From positions 124,001 through 188,000 of the forward strand of contig NZ_JAGGKG010000006.1 in the NCBI RefSeq assembly GCF_017873435.1: a stretch of DNA of 64,000 nt, written 5' to 3'. Under the pieces are notes generated by a model that ran no database searches, was not told the origin of the DNA, and worked only from the letters and a program-made list of their open reading frames with translations. Below, in pieces: positions 54,682 through 64,000 of this stretch (positions are counted from its first letter, which is position 1; each line of letters begins with the position of its first letter). A program made the position numbers and the translations under genes. The stretch comes from Paenibacillus turicensis (GTDB taxonomy: Bacteria > Bacillota > Bacilli > Paenibacillales > Paenibacillaceae).

Positions 54682-57417
54682 TCATTGCTTCGTAATGATT
54701 ATCCAGCTAATTTGTGGATCAGAATGAGACGTAGGTGCATGAGGGGAACGACGTACTGTCACCTCTAAATCCTCATTGTCATTTACATGCTTGTTAAATT
54801 GAAGGACATCTTTTGCATTAGTAAAGGTATACCCTTCTTTTACAATGCTGTTATTGATCACAATATCTGCAATCCGGTTTCCTTTAGAGGAGGAGTACCA
54901 CGGATCATGAAGTCCCACATAAATTGTGTAATCCCCTTGCTCAATAGCAAAACGGTAGCTGAGATCATCACCGGAATTCCCTTTTAAATAACGTAACGCT
55001 GTAAATAAATCACCTGAATCACTGCCAGCCGTATTTGTACCATTCCCTATATAACCCCAGTTTTTTCCTTGGGCTGGTTGATAAGCCTGATCAGGCTGAT
55101 TCGCATTTTGTAAAAGGTCTTTCTCCATTTTAGATAACCATGTTGTATAATGCTCTGTCATCGCTCCCCCTGCATTCACAAAATACACCACATTGTCTGG
55201 AATAACATCTAAGTTAAATGAAATTTCTCTTCCGGAAAGCTCTGGTAACACCCCCGTAATGACTAAACGATCAGGCTTGCTAAAGTCTGCGGAGTTAAGT
55301 TGCCAATTGACGCTAGTCTGTTTAACTTGGCCGTTTGATGTCTGCACCTCCAGAAATGTAGGCAATTGCGGTACTTCATCAACAGACGTTGTTGTTGGCA
55401 ATGGGGTAACGACTTTGATGCGATCCATTTTATCTAGCAGCGATAAATCCCACTCATCTACCCATTTTAAAGCAATTTGGTCATCTTGCTGAAGCTCAAT
55501 GGGCAGCCAGACATAACGAGAGTCCTTTAAATCGCCTTCCTTCCAGCGGTCCCCCATGTATATAAACTTGCCGTTTTCAGGATCAACTGGAATGACAAAT
55601 GTACTTTGCGAATCAAAGGTTGTTGATGCCTTTTGACCTACAGCAGGATCACGCATCGGCTTCCATGGTCCAAAAATATGATCTGCAACCGTATAACGTG
55701 CTGGATTAGGTGCCCAGCCTGTTGCGCCTGAGGTAATCAAATAATATTTCCCATCGTATTTAAACATCGCTGGTGCTTCCCGTTGTGCTCCTGGAAATAC
55801 ACGTACATAATCGACACCATACTCTGCTTGATAGGTGGCATCGCGCTCTTTTTTGCCCTCTTTATGCCAACCTACTACATCGGTATATTCTTCATTCAGC
55901 TTAGAAATATAAATTGTCATATTTTCTTCACTGGAATAAATCAAATAAGCAGTCCCATCATCATCCTTAAACAATGTCATATCCCTAGCCATCCCAGGTT
56001 GATTAGGTTGACCGTTATATTCCGCTCCAGGTGGTACACGATCCATTCGTTCACTCTTGCCATATACAAACGGACCTGTTGGAGAATCACTTAACGCATA
56101 CCCTGCTTCTGCTTTGGCATAGTTAGCTGTCGAGGTTGTACTTGGTCCATCCGTGTGGAGCCACATCACGTACTTGCCTGTGCTGTCATTGTAGATCACC
56201 TTTGGTCTTTCTAACACTCTTGTACTTCCAATATCATTAAATATGTCTGCTCGATCATTCCGACCTGCATATAACTGTGAAATGAGTGGATCATTATCAA
56301 ATTGCTCCATGGACTCAATTGCGGTTAATGCGAGCCCTTCATCCTTCCAATTATACAAATCTTGTGAGCTGTAGACATGGATACCTTTGGTTGGTGAATA
56401 GCCATACGTTTTATCCTCACCATACCAATAATACGTTGAGGTGTTCTCATCATACAAAATGCCGCCACCATGGGCTTGAATCGGTACCCCATTCGTGTCC
56501 TTCCATACTTCTCCTGGTTTAAAGGAGGAATAGGTTTGAATGGCTTCAAGTGCAGAGATTGCTTGATCTAGCTTGCTTTTCCAATTGTGTAGTTCATTTT
56601 GTAGTGTAAGCTCGGCTTGTTGTTCATCGTTGATGCTATTAAGAAACTGTTGAGCCTGTGAGATAACATCCTGTAGCGTAGCGATGCTGCTGTTTGTGTA
56701 TTGTGGATCAGAGGTATACTGCTCTGCGGTAAGTAAGCTTGCTTGTAGGTCTTGAATCTTCATAATATCAGGACTGCTAATTATAATGTAATTAATGAGT
56801 GGGTCATTCCAGCGATGAATGTCCCCACCTTGTGGGCCTTGAATTGCGATGTTTAACATCCCATCTGCCACTTCAAGGCTGCGGTACGTAAATTGTGTTA
56901 ATGTTTCTGATCCTATCGCATAATTACCGCCTGCAAGGTTTTTTCCTTCTGCGATAATATTAACGTCTCTGCCACTCCAGGGATTGTAGAAGCCAAATGT
57001 AACATCGTAGTTGCCATGCGGTAATTCAAAATCATAATCAATACTTTTATCTGGACGTTGACTTCCATTATAATAACGTAACGAACCAAGCTTTGTACTA
57101 TCTTCACTCGTATACACAGCTGTGGTTGTGGTTTTAAGTCCCCACATTTTACCTGTTGTTGGATCAGCTCCATAAGGCTGTTCTGTTGAGCTTGCGTATA
57201 ATCCTAATTGCTCTCCTTCCTTAACCACGGTTGGCGTAGGATCTCCCGCATTAACAAAATAATAAATCTCAGATTGTGGTGATTGGGTGGGATTATTTTC
57301 CTTGCTTTCTGCAGCATGACCTACTTGGAAGCCGAAAGGAAAAGACAAACTCAACATAAGGGTGCTTACTAAAAAATGGCGAAATCCTCTTGATCGACGC
57401 TTACGTAAACTGAACAT
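54682..57417 (-). CDS. Secreted GH43-like glycosidase with malectin-like domains
   Basis: 911 residues with a signal peptide (cut near HAA, residue 36). Modules in order: malectin/CBM-like (about 50-215, VNAGDPTPTV...GNYDVTFGFYNPWSGRDVNI), a coiled FIVAR-like segment (218-305), a five-bladed GH43-type propeller (305-690; QAHGGGILYDENTSTYYWYG, ARDMTLFKDDDGTAYLIYSS, REAPAMFKYDGKYYLI), a strand-rich linker (700-765) and a second malectin-like domain (770-911, YFVNAGGAM...GDYTIYVGLHDPW). Likely releases sugars from a galactan- or arabinan-type polysaccharide (inference). No sortase signal; the neighbouring gene is an LPQTG adhesin. Confidence 0.82.
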   Translation of the reverse strand: MFSLRKRRSRGFRHFLVSTLMLSLSFPFGFQVGHAAESKENNPTQSPQSEIYYFVNAGDPTPTVVKEGEQLGLYASSTEQPYGADPTTGKMWGLKTTTTAVYTSEDSTKLGSLRYYNGSQRPDKSIDYDFELPHGNYDVTFGFYNPWSGRDVNIIAEGKNLAGGNYAIGSETLTQFTYRSLEVADGMLNIAIQGPQGGDIHRWNDPLINYIIISSPDIMKIQDLQASLLTAEQYTSDPQYTNSSIATLQDVISQAQQFLNSINDEQQAELTLQNELHNWKSKLDQAISALEAIQTYSSFKPGEVWKDTNGVPIQAHGGGILYDENTSTYYWYGEDKTYGYSPTKGIHVYSSQDLYNWKDEGLALTAIESMEQFDNDPLISQLYAGRNDRADIFNDIGSTRVLERPKVIYNDSTGKYVMWLHTDGPSTTSTANYAKAEAGYALSDSPTGPFVYGKSERMDRVPPGAEYNGQPNQPGMARDMTLFKDDDGTAYLIYSSEENMTIYISKLNEEYTDVVGWHKEGKKERDATYQAEYGVDYVRVFPGAQREAPAMFKYDGKYYLITSGATGWAPNPARYTVADHIFGPWKPMRDPAVGQKASTTFDSQSTFVIPVDPENGKFIYMGDRWKEGDLKDSRYVWLPIELQQDDQIALKWVDEWDLSLLDKMDRIKVVTPLPTTTSVDEVPQLPTFLEVQTSNGQVKQTSVNWQLNSADFSKPDRLVITGVLPELSGREISFNLDVIPDNVVYFVNAGGAMTEHYTTWLSKMEKDLLQNANQPDQAYQPAQGKNWGYIGNGTNTAGSDSGDLFTALRYLKGNSGDDLSYRFAIEQGDYTIYVGLHDPWYSSSKGNRIADIVINNSIVKEGYTFTNAKDVLQFNKHVNDNEDLEVTVRRSPHAPTSHSDPQISWIIITKQ

Positions 57418-57605
57418 AACTAAATCAAACCTCCCATCAATTATAATTTACCATTCAAATTTAAATGGATATATTACCCATATTCATACTAACGATAAGC
57501 TCATCTCCTATGCAATTGTACAAATATGTAATTGGTGAACTATTATAACTTCCATGAAGTGAAGTATTTGGACATATATGTATTTTCTGTGCTTAAACAA
57601 CGAAA

Positions 57606-57650
57606 AAACAGCCATACCTGAGTTGCTTTAGCAGCCAGATATGACTGTTT
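57606..57650 (-). terminator. Terminator of the LPQTG adhesin gene
   Basis: AAACAGCCATACCTG (57606-57620) pairs with CAGATATGACTGTTT (57636-57650); T run on the minus strand. Confidence 0.88.
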
Positions 57651-57677
57651 AATGATACATTAAGTCCATTAATGCAT

Positions 57678-60600
57678 TTAGTTCATCGTTTGTTTTCTTT
57701 TACGTACATATAAGGCAATCCCCGACAAGATCATTGCTCCTCCAAGAAGCTGGATTGGTAATGAGCTATTTTCACCTGTTTGTGGAAGGGTGCCTGTTGA
57801 AGATGGGTTTGATCCTGAACCATCCCCTGTTACTCCACCTAAAGGAATCACATCTACGTCGATAGTAAGGAATTCCTCTTGTCCTTCTTCATTTTGAATA
57901 GAAATCGTAAATGAATCTTTACCTTCAAACTTTTTGTTTGGCGTGTAGGTCCAGTTTCCATTTTTATCGATAGTTACTTTTCCGTTTTTTGGTTTTTCCG
58001 AAACCTTAGGCGTTGTATTCTCTGGAACCTTTACCTTCCCACTCACTGGCGTTTTCTTAGGCGTTTTTACTTCCTCTTTTTTGGGAGGATTGTTATTTTC
58101 TTTGTCCGGTGTGTTAGGTTCGTTTGGTTTTGGCTGCTCAGGTTGTTCCTCACCTGGTCCGTTAGGCTTTTCTGGGTCTGGCTTTTGTGGCACATTAGGC
58201 ACGGGAGGTGTGCTACCACCATCTGGACCACTTGGCGTTCCACCGCCACCTCCACCTACATATCTTTCATTCGCAATGGTTACTTTTATTTCCTTGTCCT
58301 TCACAACCTCAATTGGCGTTAAAGTGTTTTGAAGTACATAACCAACTGGCGCTTGAATTTCCTGCAAATAATATTTCCCAGGTCTAAGCTTAAATAAAGC
58401 TTGCCCCGTAGTATCTGTCGTTACTTGATCCACTGCCTTGCCCGAGCTGTCCTTTAGAATTGCTTTATTTTCGTCTAAAATTCTAAAGATTGCATTTGCT
58501 AATTTGCGCTCAGGACGGTTCGCTTCAATTTTGGATAGGATCACTGTACCTGGAATTTGCTCGTTCGTGACCTCAACGTTAACCGTCACACCTTCCTCCA
58601 CAATTTCAAAATTACGTGGGGCTGGATCTAGAACATAATCAGGATGACTGCTAACCTCAACAAATTGATATTGACCTGCTGGAAGATTAGCGACTGTAAT
58701 CTGTCCCTCAGCATCTGTGGTTAGGTTGTCTTGAATTAACTCACCTGACTCAGTTTGAAGCTTAAATATAACGTCTGCTAACGGTGTTTTCGTTAATGCA
58801 TCCCGCTTTATAAGCTTAACTGCTCCAACATTAATTTCATTTACAGCCTGAATCTGCTGTGTCGCACTTTGGTTTTCATCTACTGTAAACAAAATTGGTG
58901 TGGCATCAAGCTTGTAGCCATGTGGTGCTACGGTTTCAATTAGGCGGTAATGCCCTCCCTTTTGCAAATTGCTATAAGAAATTGTACCGTCATGTAATGT
59001 AACCATATCTCTATAATCTACAACGTCTTCATATTCTCCTTGTGCATTACGTAGTTGAAGCTTATAATGCGCACCTTCTAACACTTTATCTGTCTTATCT
59101 TTGTCCACTTTAGTCAGTTGTACATCCCATACTCCTTTGACGTTTTTCACTTCAATCGTATGGTTACTGCTACTAAATGAAATCACTTTACCTGTTTTAT
59201 ATTCAAGATCAAACAAATAACCTACAGGTGCAGATAACTCCTTAAGCATATATTCCTTATGCTTGATGTTACTAAATACAGCTAGACCTGCTTCATTTGT
59301 CTCTGCCGTTTGAATTAATGTTTTGCCTGTTTTATCATAAAGGCCAAATGTAGCACCCTTGAGCTTCACATCAGGGGAAGCTGCATCTACCTTAACGATC
59401 GTTAAATCGCCCTTTGAAGTCGTTCCCCCACCAGAAGCACCTGAGAAAATGACTTTAATGCTTTTATCCTGTGACTTATCTACAACACCAGAGGATTGAC
59501 CCGCAAATTTCGCTTCGTTCGTAATATCCTCTCCATGATCTGCATTGATAAAGGATTGATATTCTACGATCAACGCGCGATCAATCGCATCAGTAAAGGT
59601 TATTATGAACTGGTTATTTTCTATCTCTAATTTATATTGTTCTGGGTCTAGCTCTCCTGCTTTGGTTAAATCATTTACATTTGTTTTGTAAACTTTAAAG
59701 GAATCCTTCACCAAAATTTGATTGCTAGAAAGAGTATCTGTGAGCTTCGCCCCTGCCTCAATATGGGATTGGCTACGGTTTACATGTACTGTCCAATAAG
59801 CAAAATCTTGATTTTCACCGCTACCCTGTAACCCCGTTTTCATAATGTATTCGCCACCATGTGGGGGTGCTACTGTCGAGGTAAGCTTCGATAAATCGAT
59901 TGGATTATCCCCATCTCTTAACGTCGCTTGATTGGAATACTGTTCTACGACAGGATGATTAACAAGGCTAGTTTTATACGTAATGCGATAAGCTTTATTG
60001 ATTGGATTAGCAAACTTGAGCTCAAATCCGTTGATTTGTTCCCCTTGCTTCGTCTCTACAACGGTATAATCAATACCTTCCTGTAGCTGATCTTTTTGAA
60101 CAACACCATTCACGCCTCCACTCAGCTCTAGCTCATGAACAGTGAGTCGATTTTTATCAAAGGTTTGCTCTCCTGTAAACTGATCGCGTACAACTGCCTG
60201 CTCAATTGGATGCAGATTGTAGTTAATATCTATTGTCCACGTAATTTCCTTGGAAGCACGATCATATACACCCGTTTTATTTCCGTTGTTTTGTGTATAG
60301 TTATCAGGGTTAATTTTAGCCTCCTTTTCAATAGGGACTTGCGCCTTGCTGTTCTCCTCCCAATCTAGCTTTGCCGTATTCGTATATCCTTTCGTATTTA
60401 GCTTAGGATCAAAGGAGGTTTGATACATAATGTTATGACTTGCTGTTACAGGTTGATTAAAGGTAATAATAAAGCCTTGATTATATTCTAAGCCTGAACG
60501 CTTAGAAACAGTATAATCTTCACCTTCGGTTAACCCACTGATGACAAGACTATCAGGTAAAAATTGCATATGCTGATCTAAGTCGAAATGGTCAGTAATC

Positions 60601-62348
60601 ACAACATTGTCCATAACCTTCTCATCTTGGTTTAGACTCATGTTCCATGTTATTTTTTTAGAATTATAGTTTACATTTCCTGACGTTTTGTTAAAAATAA
60701 CCTGCTGTAGGGTATGACTTGCATGCTCCGTTAGCCCACCATGCATAGTCACTTCATTTTCAACTCTAACCCCTTCAGCGTACACACGAGGAATGGATTT
60801 GGTTTTATACTTAATTTCGTAAGCTTCACTAATGTCTTTTGTGAAATTCAATTTAAAACCTGTTGCTGTTTTAACAACTTGATAATCCTCGCCTTTAACC
60901 ATCGGCTGTGGGTTAGTTCCTGCTCCATTATTGGCAATGGTAACTTTGTTCACTACAAAGGAGTTTTCAAGTAGCTCATAATTTTCGGTATCAAAGTGAT
61001 CTTCGATCCAAGCGTCCCCTTGACTAAAGAAGCGCTCATTAAAGTTATAGTTAACTTTCCAGCCCATCGTTTGTGAATTGGCATCGTAACCATCAGCTAG
61101 CTTTTCCAAAGGCTTACTATATTTCACTTGCACTGTCGCTTGTGTCTGCATCAATTCAGACCCTTCACTTGTCCCAGTTACTCTTGCCTTGTTCGTATAA
61201 CTTGAAATAGAAGTATCCGTAATGGGTGTTGTATACTTCACACGATATGCATCTGAAATATTGCCAAAGGCAATTTCAAAATTCCCTGTTGTTGCCGAAG
61301 GTGTGTAGCTGGAAGTTACGTCTTCACCTTCAGTAACACTCCCATTTAAACTCACATTTAATTTGTAAATTTTCAAATTTTCTAATGTAAGATGATGAGG
61401 TAATTCATCATGCAGTACTGCATTTGCAATCGTTTGCTCCGCCTTATTAAAATCAATTACCCAGCTCATTTCAGTTGGATTCATCGTTTTGTTAGACGTT
61501 GCTGTTTTTGTCATGGGTGCCCCATTCACTTTAAAATGAACTGGAATTGTATATAATGTCTCTTCCTCGACTAAAAATTTTAATTCCTGCTTGGTGCTTT
61601 CAGAGGAATTTGAACGTTTAAATTCCCGCCATACATGAAATGTGCCATTATTCACCTCAGCACCCTCATTAATTTCTTCATTAAATGTAAAGGTAACAAG
61701 TCCATCCGCACTAATTCTAAATGTGCCTACATCACCCGCTAGTTCTGGTTCATCTTGTCCTCCTGATGGAATGGGTGCTGCCAACTCAAATTGCTGCGGA
61801 AGCTGAAAAGAGAACGTTGAACCTGCTTGATATGGATGTCCTCCCTCTAAATGCCAATTCATATCAATTTGTACGCGTGAACCTTGGTCAACAGGAATCT
61901 CTGTGATAGATTGACCCGCATCGTTAGTGATAGTAAGACTATCTACCTTAAAATGCTCTGTTGTAATCGGTAAAGCATTTGAAATAGGATCCTCTGCATT
62001 AGATAATTGTTGTTGCGACTGCTCCTCTTCTTCTGGAAGTGCCTCAGTGAGATCACTATTCCCCTCGGTATTCTCAACAGCTTCATTATTTTCATTGTTC
62101 TGAGCATTCTCAGTCTCACTATTTGGGCTGTTCTCTACATTGTTAGTCTCGCTATTCTGGTTGTCATCTGCATTGTCGCTACTCTCGTTGCTCTCATTAT
62201 GCTGAGTACTTTCATTATTCATTTCTATCTGATTCTGATGATCTACCACATCTTCTGCGCTCACCAATGAAGAAGGCCATATCGTATTTATTAGCAATAA
62301 CAAAATTACACCAATAAATACCGATTTTTTGCGCTTATTCATTTTCAC
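57678..62348 (-). CDS. LPQTG-anchored collagen-adhesin-like surface protein
   Basis: 1556 residues. Signal peptide (cut near VSA, residue 31); Asn/Glu/Ser-rich acidic stretch (about 32-125); a series of about six Ig-like adhesin repeats (120-975), each of the type TMGWKVNYNFNE...YEIKYKTKS, as in Cna/SdrG-type adhesins; four SpaA/Cna_B prealbumin-like domains (981-1072, 1073-1175, 1176-1267, 1268-1365) with the Lys near the start and Glu in KELSAPVGY/QEIQAPVGY for isopeptide bonds; a Gly/Pro-rich stalk; an Ig-like domain (~1437-1500); LPQTG at 1521-1525, a hydrophobic helix and RKRK tail. Sortase A would link it to peptidoglycan (known). Start GTG 62348 or ATG 62342 are equally plausible. Confidence 0.94.
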   Translation of the reverse strand: MKMNKRKKSVFIGVILLLLINTIWPSSLVSAEDVVDHQNQIEMNNESTQHNESNESSDNADDNQNSETNNVENSPNSETENAQNNENNEAVENTEGNSDLTEALPEEEEQSQQQLSNAEDPISNALPITTEHFKVDSLTITNDAGQSITEIPVDQGSRVQIDMNWHLEGGHPYQAGSTFSFQLPQQFELAAPIPSGGQDEPELAGDVGTFRISADGLVTFTFNEEINEGAEVNNGTFHVWREFKRSNSSESTKQELKFLVEEETLYTIPVHFKVNGAPMTKTATSNKTMNPTEMSWVIDFNKAEQTIANAVLHDELPHHLTLENLKIYKLNVSLNGSVTEGEDVTSSYTPSATTGNFEIAFGNISDAYRVKYTTPITDTSISSYTNKARVTGTSEGSELMQTQATVQVKYSKPLEKLADGYDANSQTMGWKVNYNFNERFFSQGDAWIEDHFDTENYELLENSFVVNKVTIANNGAGTNPQPMVKGEDYQVVKTATGFKLNFTKDISEAYEIKYKTKSIPRVYAEGVRVENEVTMHGGLTEHASHTLQQVIFNKTSGNVNYNSKKITWNMSLNQDEKVMDNVVITDHFDLDQHMQFLPDSLVISGLTEGEDYTVSKRSGLEYNQGFIITFNQPVTASHNIMYQTSFDPKLNTKGYTNTAKLDWEENSKAQVPIEKEAKINPDNYTQNNGNKTGVYDRASKEITWTIDINYNLHPIEQAVVRDQFTGEQTFDKNRLTVHELELSGGVNGVVQKDQLQEGIDYTVVETKQGEQINGFELKFANPINKAYRITYKTSLVNHPVVEQYSNQATLRDGDNPIDLSKLTSTVAPPHGGEYIMKTGLQGSGENQDFAYWTVHVNRSQSHIEAGAKLTDTLSSNQILVKDSFKVYKTNVNDLTKAGELDPEQYKLEIENNQFIITFTDAIDRALIVEYQSFINADHGEDITNEAKFAGQSSGVVDKSQDKSIKVIFSGASGGGTTSKGDLTIVKVDAASPDVKLKGATFGLYDKTGKTLIQTAETNEAGLAVFSNIKHKEYMLKELSAPVGYLFDLEYKTGKVISFSSSNHTIEVKNVKGVWDVQLTKVDKDKTDKVLEGAHYKLQLRNAQGEYEDVVDYRDMVTLHDGTISYSNLQKGGHYRLIETVAPHGYKLDATPILFTVDENQSATQQIQAVNEINVGAVKLIKRDALTKTPLADVIFKLQTESGELIQDNLTTDAEGQITVANLPAGQYQFVEVSSHPDYVLDPAPRNFEIVEEGVTVNVEVTNEQIPGTVILSKIEANRPERKLANAIFRILDENKAILKDSSGKAVDQVTTDTTGQALFKLRPGKYYLQEIQAPVGYVLQNTLTPIEVVKDKEIKVTIANERYVGGGGGGTPSGPDGGSTPPVPNVPQKPDPEKPNGPGEEQPEQPKPNEPNTPDKENNNPPKKEEVKTPKKTPVSGKVKVPENTTPKVSEKPKNGKVTIDKNGNWTYTPNKKFEGKDSFTISIQNEEGQEEFLTIDVDVIPLGGVTGDGSGSNPSSTGTLPQTGENSSLPIQLLGGAMILSGIALYVRKRKQTMN

Positions 62349-62431
62349 CTGTCACCTCACCTCGTATTTTAAAAGAATATAAAATTTAATATAAATCAAC
62401 CTACTGAATTTTTTCTGAATAACACAAAAAA

Positions 62432-62456
62432 GCCTCACTGCTAAAAGCAGTGAAGC
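62432..62456 (-). terminator. Terminator after response regulator gene
   Basis: GCCTCACTGC/GCAGTGAAGC with one mismatch; TTTTTT on the minus strand. Confidence 0.88.
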
Positions 62457-62486
62457 TAGGGGCGTCTCTGAAAACTCACTCAAGGT

Positions 62487-63641
62487 TTAGGATTGACTAA
62501 AAGTGCTCCAGTTCTCATACCACGTTTTTACCTTATGACTTGGCGTAATATCAAGCAATTCACTCAATGCCTCACATAAGAGTTCATATTGTTTTTTAAC
62601 CTCTGACGGATAATGGAGGATAGCATTAATTTGCATAAGTCCAAAATATCCAGCTTCCATATATGGGGTAAAATGAATCATTTTTTGATATACTTCTATT
62701 GCTTGTGGGTACCTGGATAATGAAAAATATAATTCTGCAAGCTGATTTGCATGATTAAACCATAATAATTGAAGCCGTTCCTGTTCTAAGCTTGCCCAGC
62801 TATAAGCAGATTGCGCTAAAAAATGTCCCTGATACATATTCATGATCTCAGTATGCTGTTCTACAGTATGAGGGGTAAATGCAGGCGCCTGCTTCACCGC
62901 TATTTCCCATACTTGCACATCTATTTCAACTTCGCCCATCACCATACTGTATCCCCCTTCAACATATTTAATTTCAATAGGCATGCCTACTTCCTTGAGC
63001 ACCTTACGGATCTGATAGATCGCCGTATGAAGCTGAGTGGTTGCCTTTTCCAGATTGTATTGGGGCCATAACAAATCGATGAGGACCTGCTTATTTATTA
63101 CCTTATCCCGATTCAACAATAAATAGGAAAATAACTCCTGCGCCTTTAACGTTTTCCATGGAAAGAGCTGCTCCACACCACATTCATCCTTATAATGTAG
63201 TTTTTGAAAACAGCCAAGTCTAGGCTTTAGCATGGGATGACCGTGTCCATGAGAAATCATAGGTGAAGAAGCAATACGATTTAATGTAATATCTAACCGA
63301 TTTGATGTCACTGGCTTTAGCAAATAATCGATAGCATCAATCTCAAACGCCTTAATGGCATAATCTTTATATGCTGTCGTAAAAACGATGTACATCTGAG
63401 GTTGAAGTTTAAGTAATTCATCTGCAAGCTCAAATCCATTCATTCCTGGCATTTCTATATCCAAGAAAGCTAAATGAATTGGGGTCTTCTCTGCAACTTT
63501 AATTGCCTCAGCAGGCATTAAAAACTCTCCAATTAAAGCAAGTTCCATGCCAGGTGGAGCTTGCTTCTTTAGCATGTCCTTAAGTCTAAATACCGCAAGA
63601 TGCTCATCGTCGACAACTAGCACATTTAAAGTCCTATTCAT
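62487..63641 (-). CDS. Response regulator with BTAD (SARP-like) output
   Basis: 384 residues: receiver domain (1-125) with Asp61 in LAFLDIEMPGMNG and acidic pocket DDE (11-13), Thr in FTTAYKDYA and Lys in LLKPV; an OmpR/SARP-type winged helix (about 150-235, LKAQELFSYLLLNRDKVINK, ATTQLHTAIYQIRKVLK); and a C-terminal bacterial transcriptional activation domain of TPR type (245-384). No histidine kinase is adjacent. It lies just upstream of the adhesin, in the same direction, with its own terminator; a role in adhesin control is possible but unproven. GGAGG is 9 nt from the ATG. Confidence 0.92.
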   Translation of the reverse strand: MNRTLNVLVVDDEHLAVFRLKDMLKKQAPPGMELALIGEFLMPAEAIKVAEKTPIHLAFLDIEMPGMNGFELADELLKLQPQMYIVFTTAYKDYAIKAFEIDAIDYLLKPVTSNRLDITLNRIASSPMISHGHGHPMLKPRLGCFQKLHYKDECGVEQLFPWKTLKAQELFSYLLLNRDKVINKQVLIDLLWPQYNLEKATTQLHTAIYQIRKVLKEVGMPIEIKYVEGGYSMVMGEVEIDVQVWEIAVKQAPAFTPHTVEQHTEIMNMYQGHFLAQSAYSWASLEQERLQLLWFNHANQLAELYFSLSRYPQAIEVYQKMIHFTPYMEAGYFGLMQINAILHYPSEVKKQYELLCEALSELLDITPSHKVKTWYENWSTFSQS

Positions 63642-63848
63642 TTAAGCGATCCTCCCAAGCGTAAATAAACGACAATGTTTATAATATCATATTTTTTCTG
63701 TGGCATATCTATTTTTCCATTGTTGATATATAGAAGCCCATTTTTTTATCGTCATCGCACCAATACGGTTTTTCTTTCATAATATGTCTTGACTGTATCC
63801 CTTAACCTTGTTACACCACATAACCCGAGCAAGGAGGGGTGACGCATT

Positions 63849-64000
63849 TTGAAAAGCAACGAACGTAATAGTAAATTTTTGTTAACTCATCGTGAGCGCG
63901 AAGTTTTTGAACTTCTCGTACAGGATAAAACGACTCGCGACATTGCAGGCCAACTGTTTATTAGCGAAAAAACAGTAAGAAATCACATATCTAATGTGAT
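63849..64000 (+). CDS. gerE: Spore-coat regulator GerE, N-terminal part
   Basis: The gene runs off the right edge; about 50 codons are seen. KFLLTHREREVFELLVQDKT followed by RDIAGQLFISEKTVRNHISN matches GerE, a 74-residue LuxR-type HTH regulator of late mother-cell genes (known). The start is TTG 63849; AAGGAGGGGTGA ends 6 nt upstream. A SigK promoter is expected, but no clean match was found. Confidence 0.92.
   Translation, partial: MKSNERNSKFLLTHREREVFELLVQDKTTRDIAGQLFISEKTVRNHISNV

Noticed and set aside
63781-63840. SigK promoter for gerE
   Set aside because: CATAACCC resembles a -10 but no AC -35 lies at proper spacing.

Overview
The window is a 64 kb chromosomal piece from a low-GC, spore-forming Gram-positive bacterium. 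It carries sporulation and germination genes (gerM, gerE, asnO, lonB, ysoA), strong AGGAGG ribosome binding sites, many TTG/GTG starts and Bacillus-type gene order (hemA-ysxC-lonA-lonB-clpX-tig-ysoA; gerM-rph-rdgB). The mix fits the Lysinibacillus/Planococcaceae (Caryophanaceae) side of Bacillales better than Bacillus itself. This placement is an inference from gene order and protein sequence; no database was searched.

Layout. 1-15.3 kb (mostly minus): start of hemC, hemA, then the proteostasis block ysxC, lonA, lonB, clpX, clpP, tig, ysoA. ispG, an AraC regulator and a terpene-cyclase-like protein are interposed. 15.5-28.6 kb is bounded by two identical tRNA-Arg(TCT) genes in inverted orientation. 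It holds a VOC protein, a secreted papain-like protease, a PadR-controlled ABC exporter, ldh, a PilZ protein, a T-box-controlled prolyl-tRNA synthetase, a Fur-controlled propeller protein, a LysM protein, oligoendopeptidase F and two unknowns. 28.8-37 kb: asnO, a SUFU-domain protein, ybaK, rdgB-rph, a TetR/M23 pair with its own operators, gerM and a PgpA-like gene. 37-46.6 kb: secreted PPC-type protein, methyltransferase, membrane-anchored PrsA-like foldase, M20 dipeptidase and a fructose PTS operon (fruR-fruK-EIIBC-EIIA). 46.6-54.6 kb: a gene-poor stretch with palindromic repeats and a decayed DUF402 gene, a NitT/TauT-type ABC importer, and a partial riboflavin-type gene set (GTP cyclohydrolase II and RibD but no RibE/RibH) with an FAD monooxygenase and a divergent HxlR regulator. 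54.7-64 kb: secreted GH43-like enzyme, 1556-residue LPQTG adhesin, REC-BTAD response regulator and the start of gerE.

How the genes work together. The first block handles protein quality control: trigger factor, ClpXP and both Lon proteases. The PadR protein and its ABC exporter share an 18-bp palindrome and probably form an autoregulated efflux unit. The TetR/M23 pair likewise has two matching palindromes around its promoter. The fructose operon imports fructose as fructose-1-phosphate and phosphorylates it again, under FruR. The HxlR/monooxygenase/GCH II/RibD cluster looks like a specialised route starting from the early riboflavin pathway. It is the best candidate for undescribed metabolism in the window.

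The most striking non-gene structure is a family of long imperfect palindromes (about 140-180 bp). Six copies and one reduced copy lie between genes and share internal arms and ends. Two of them overlap the stop codon of the neighbouring gene. No transposase, prophage, CRISPR array or rRNA was seen.
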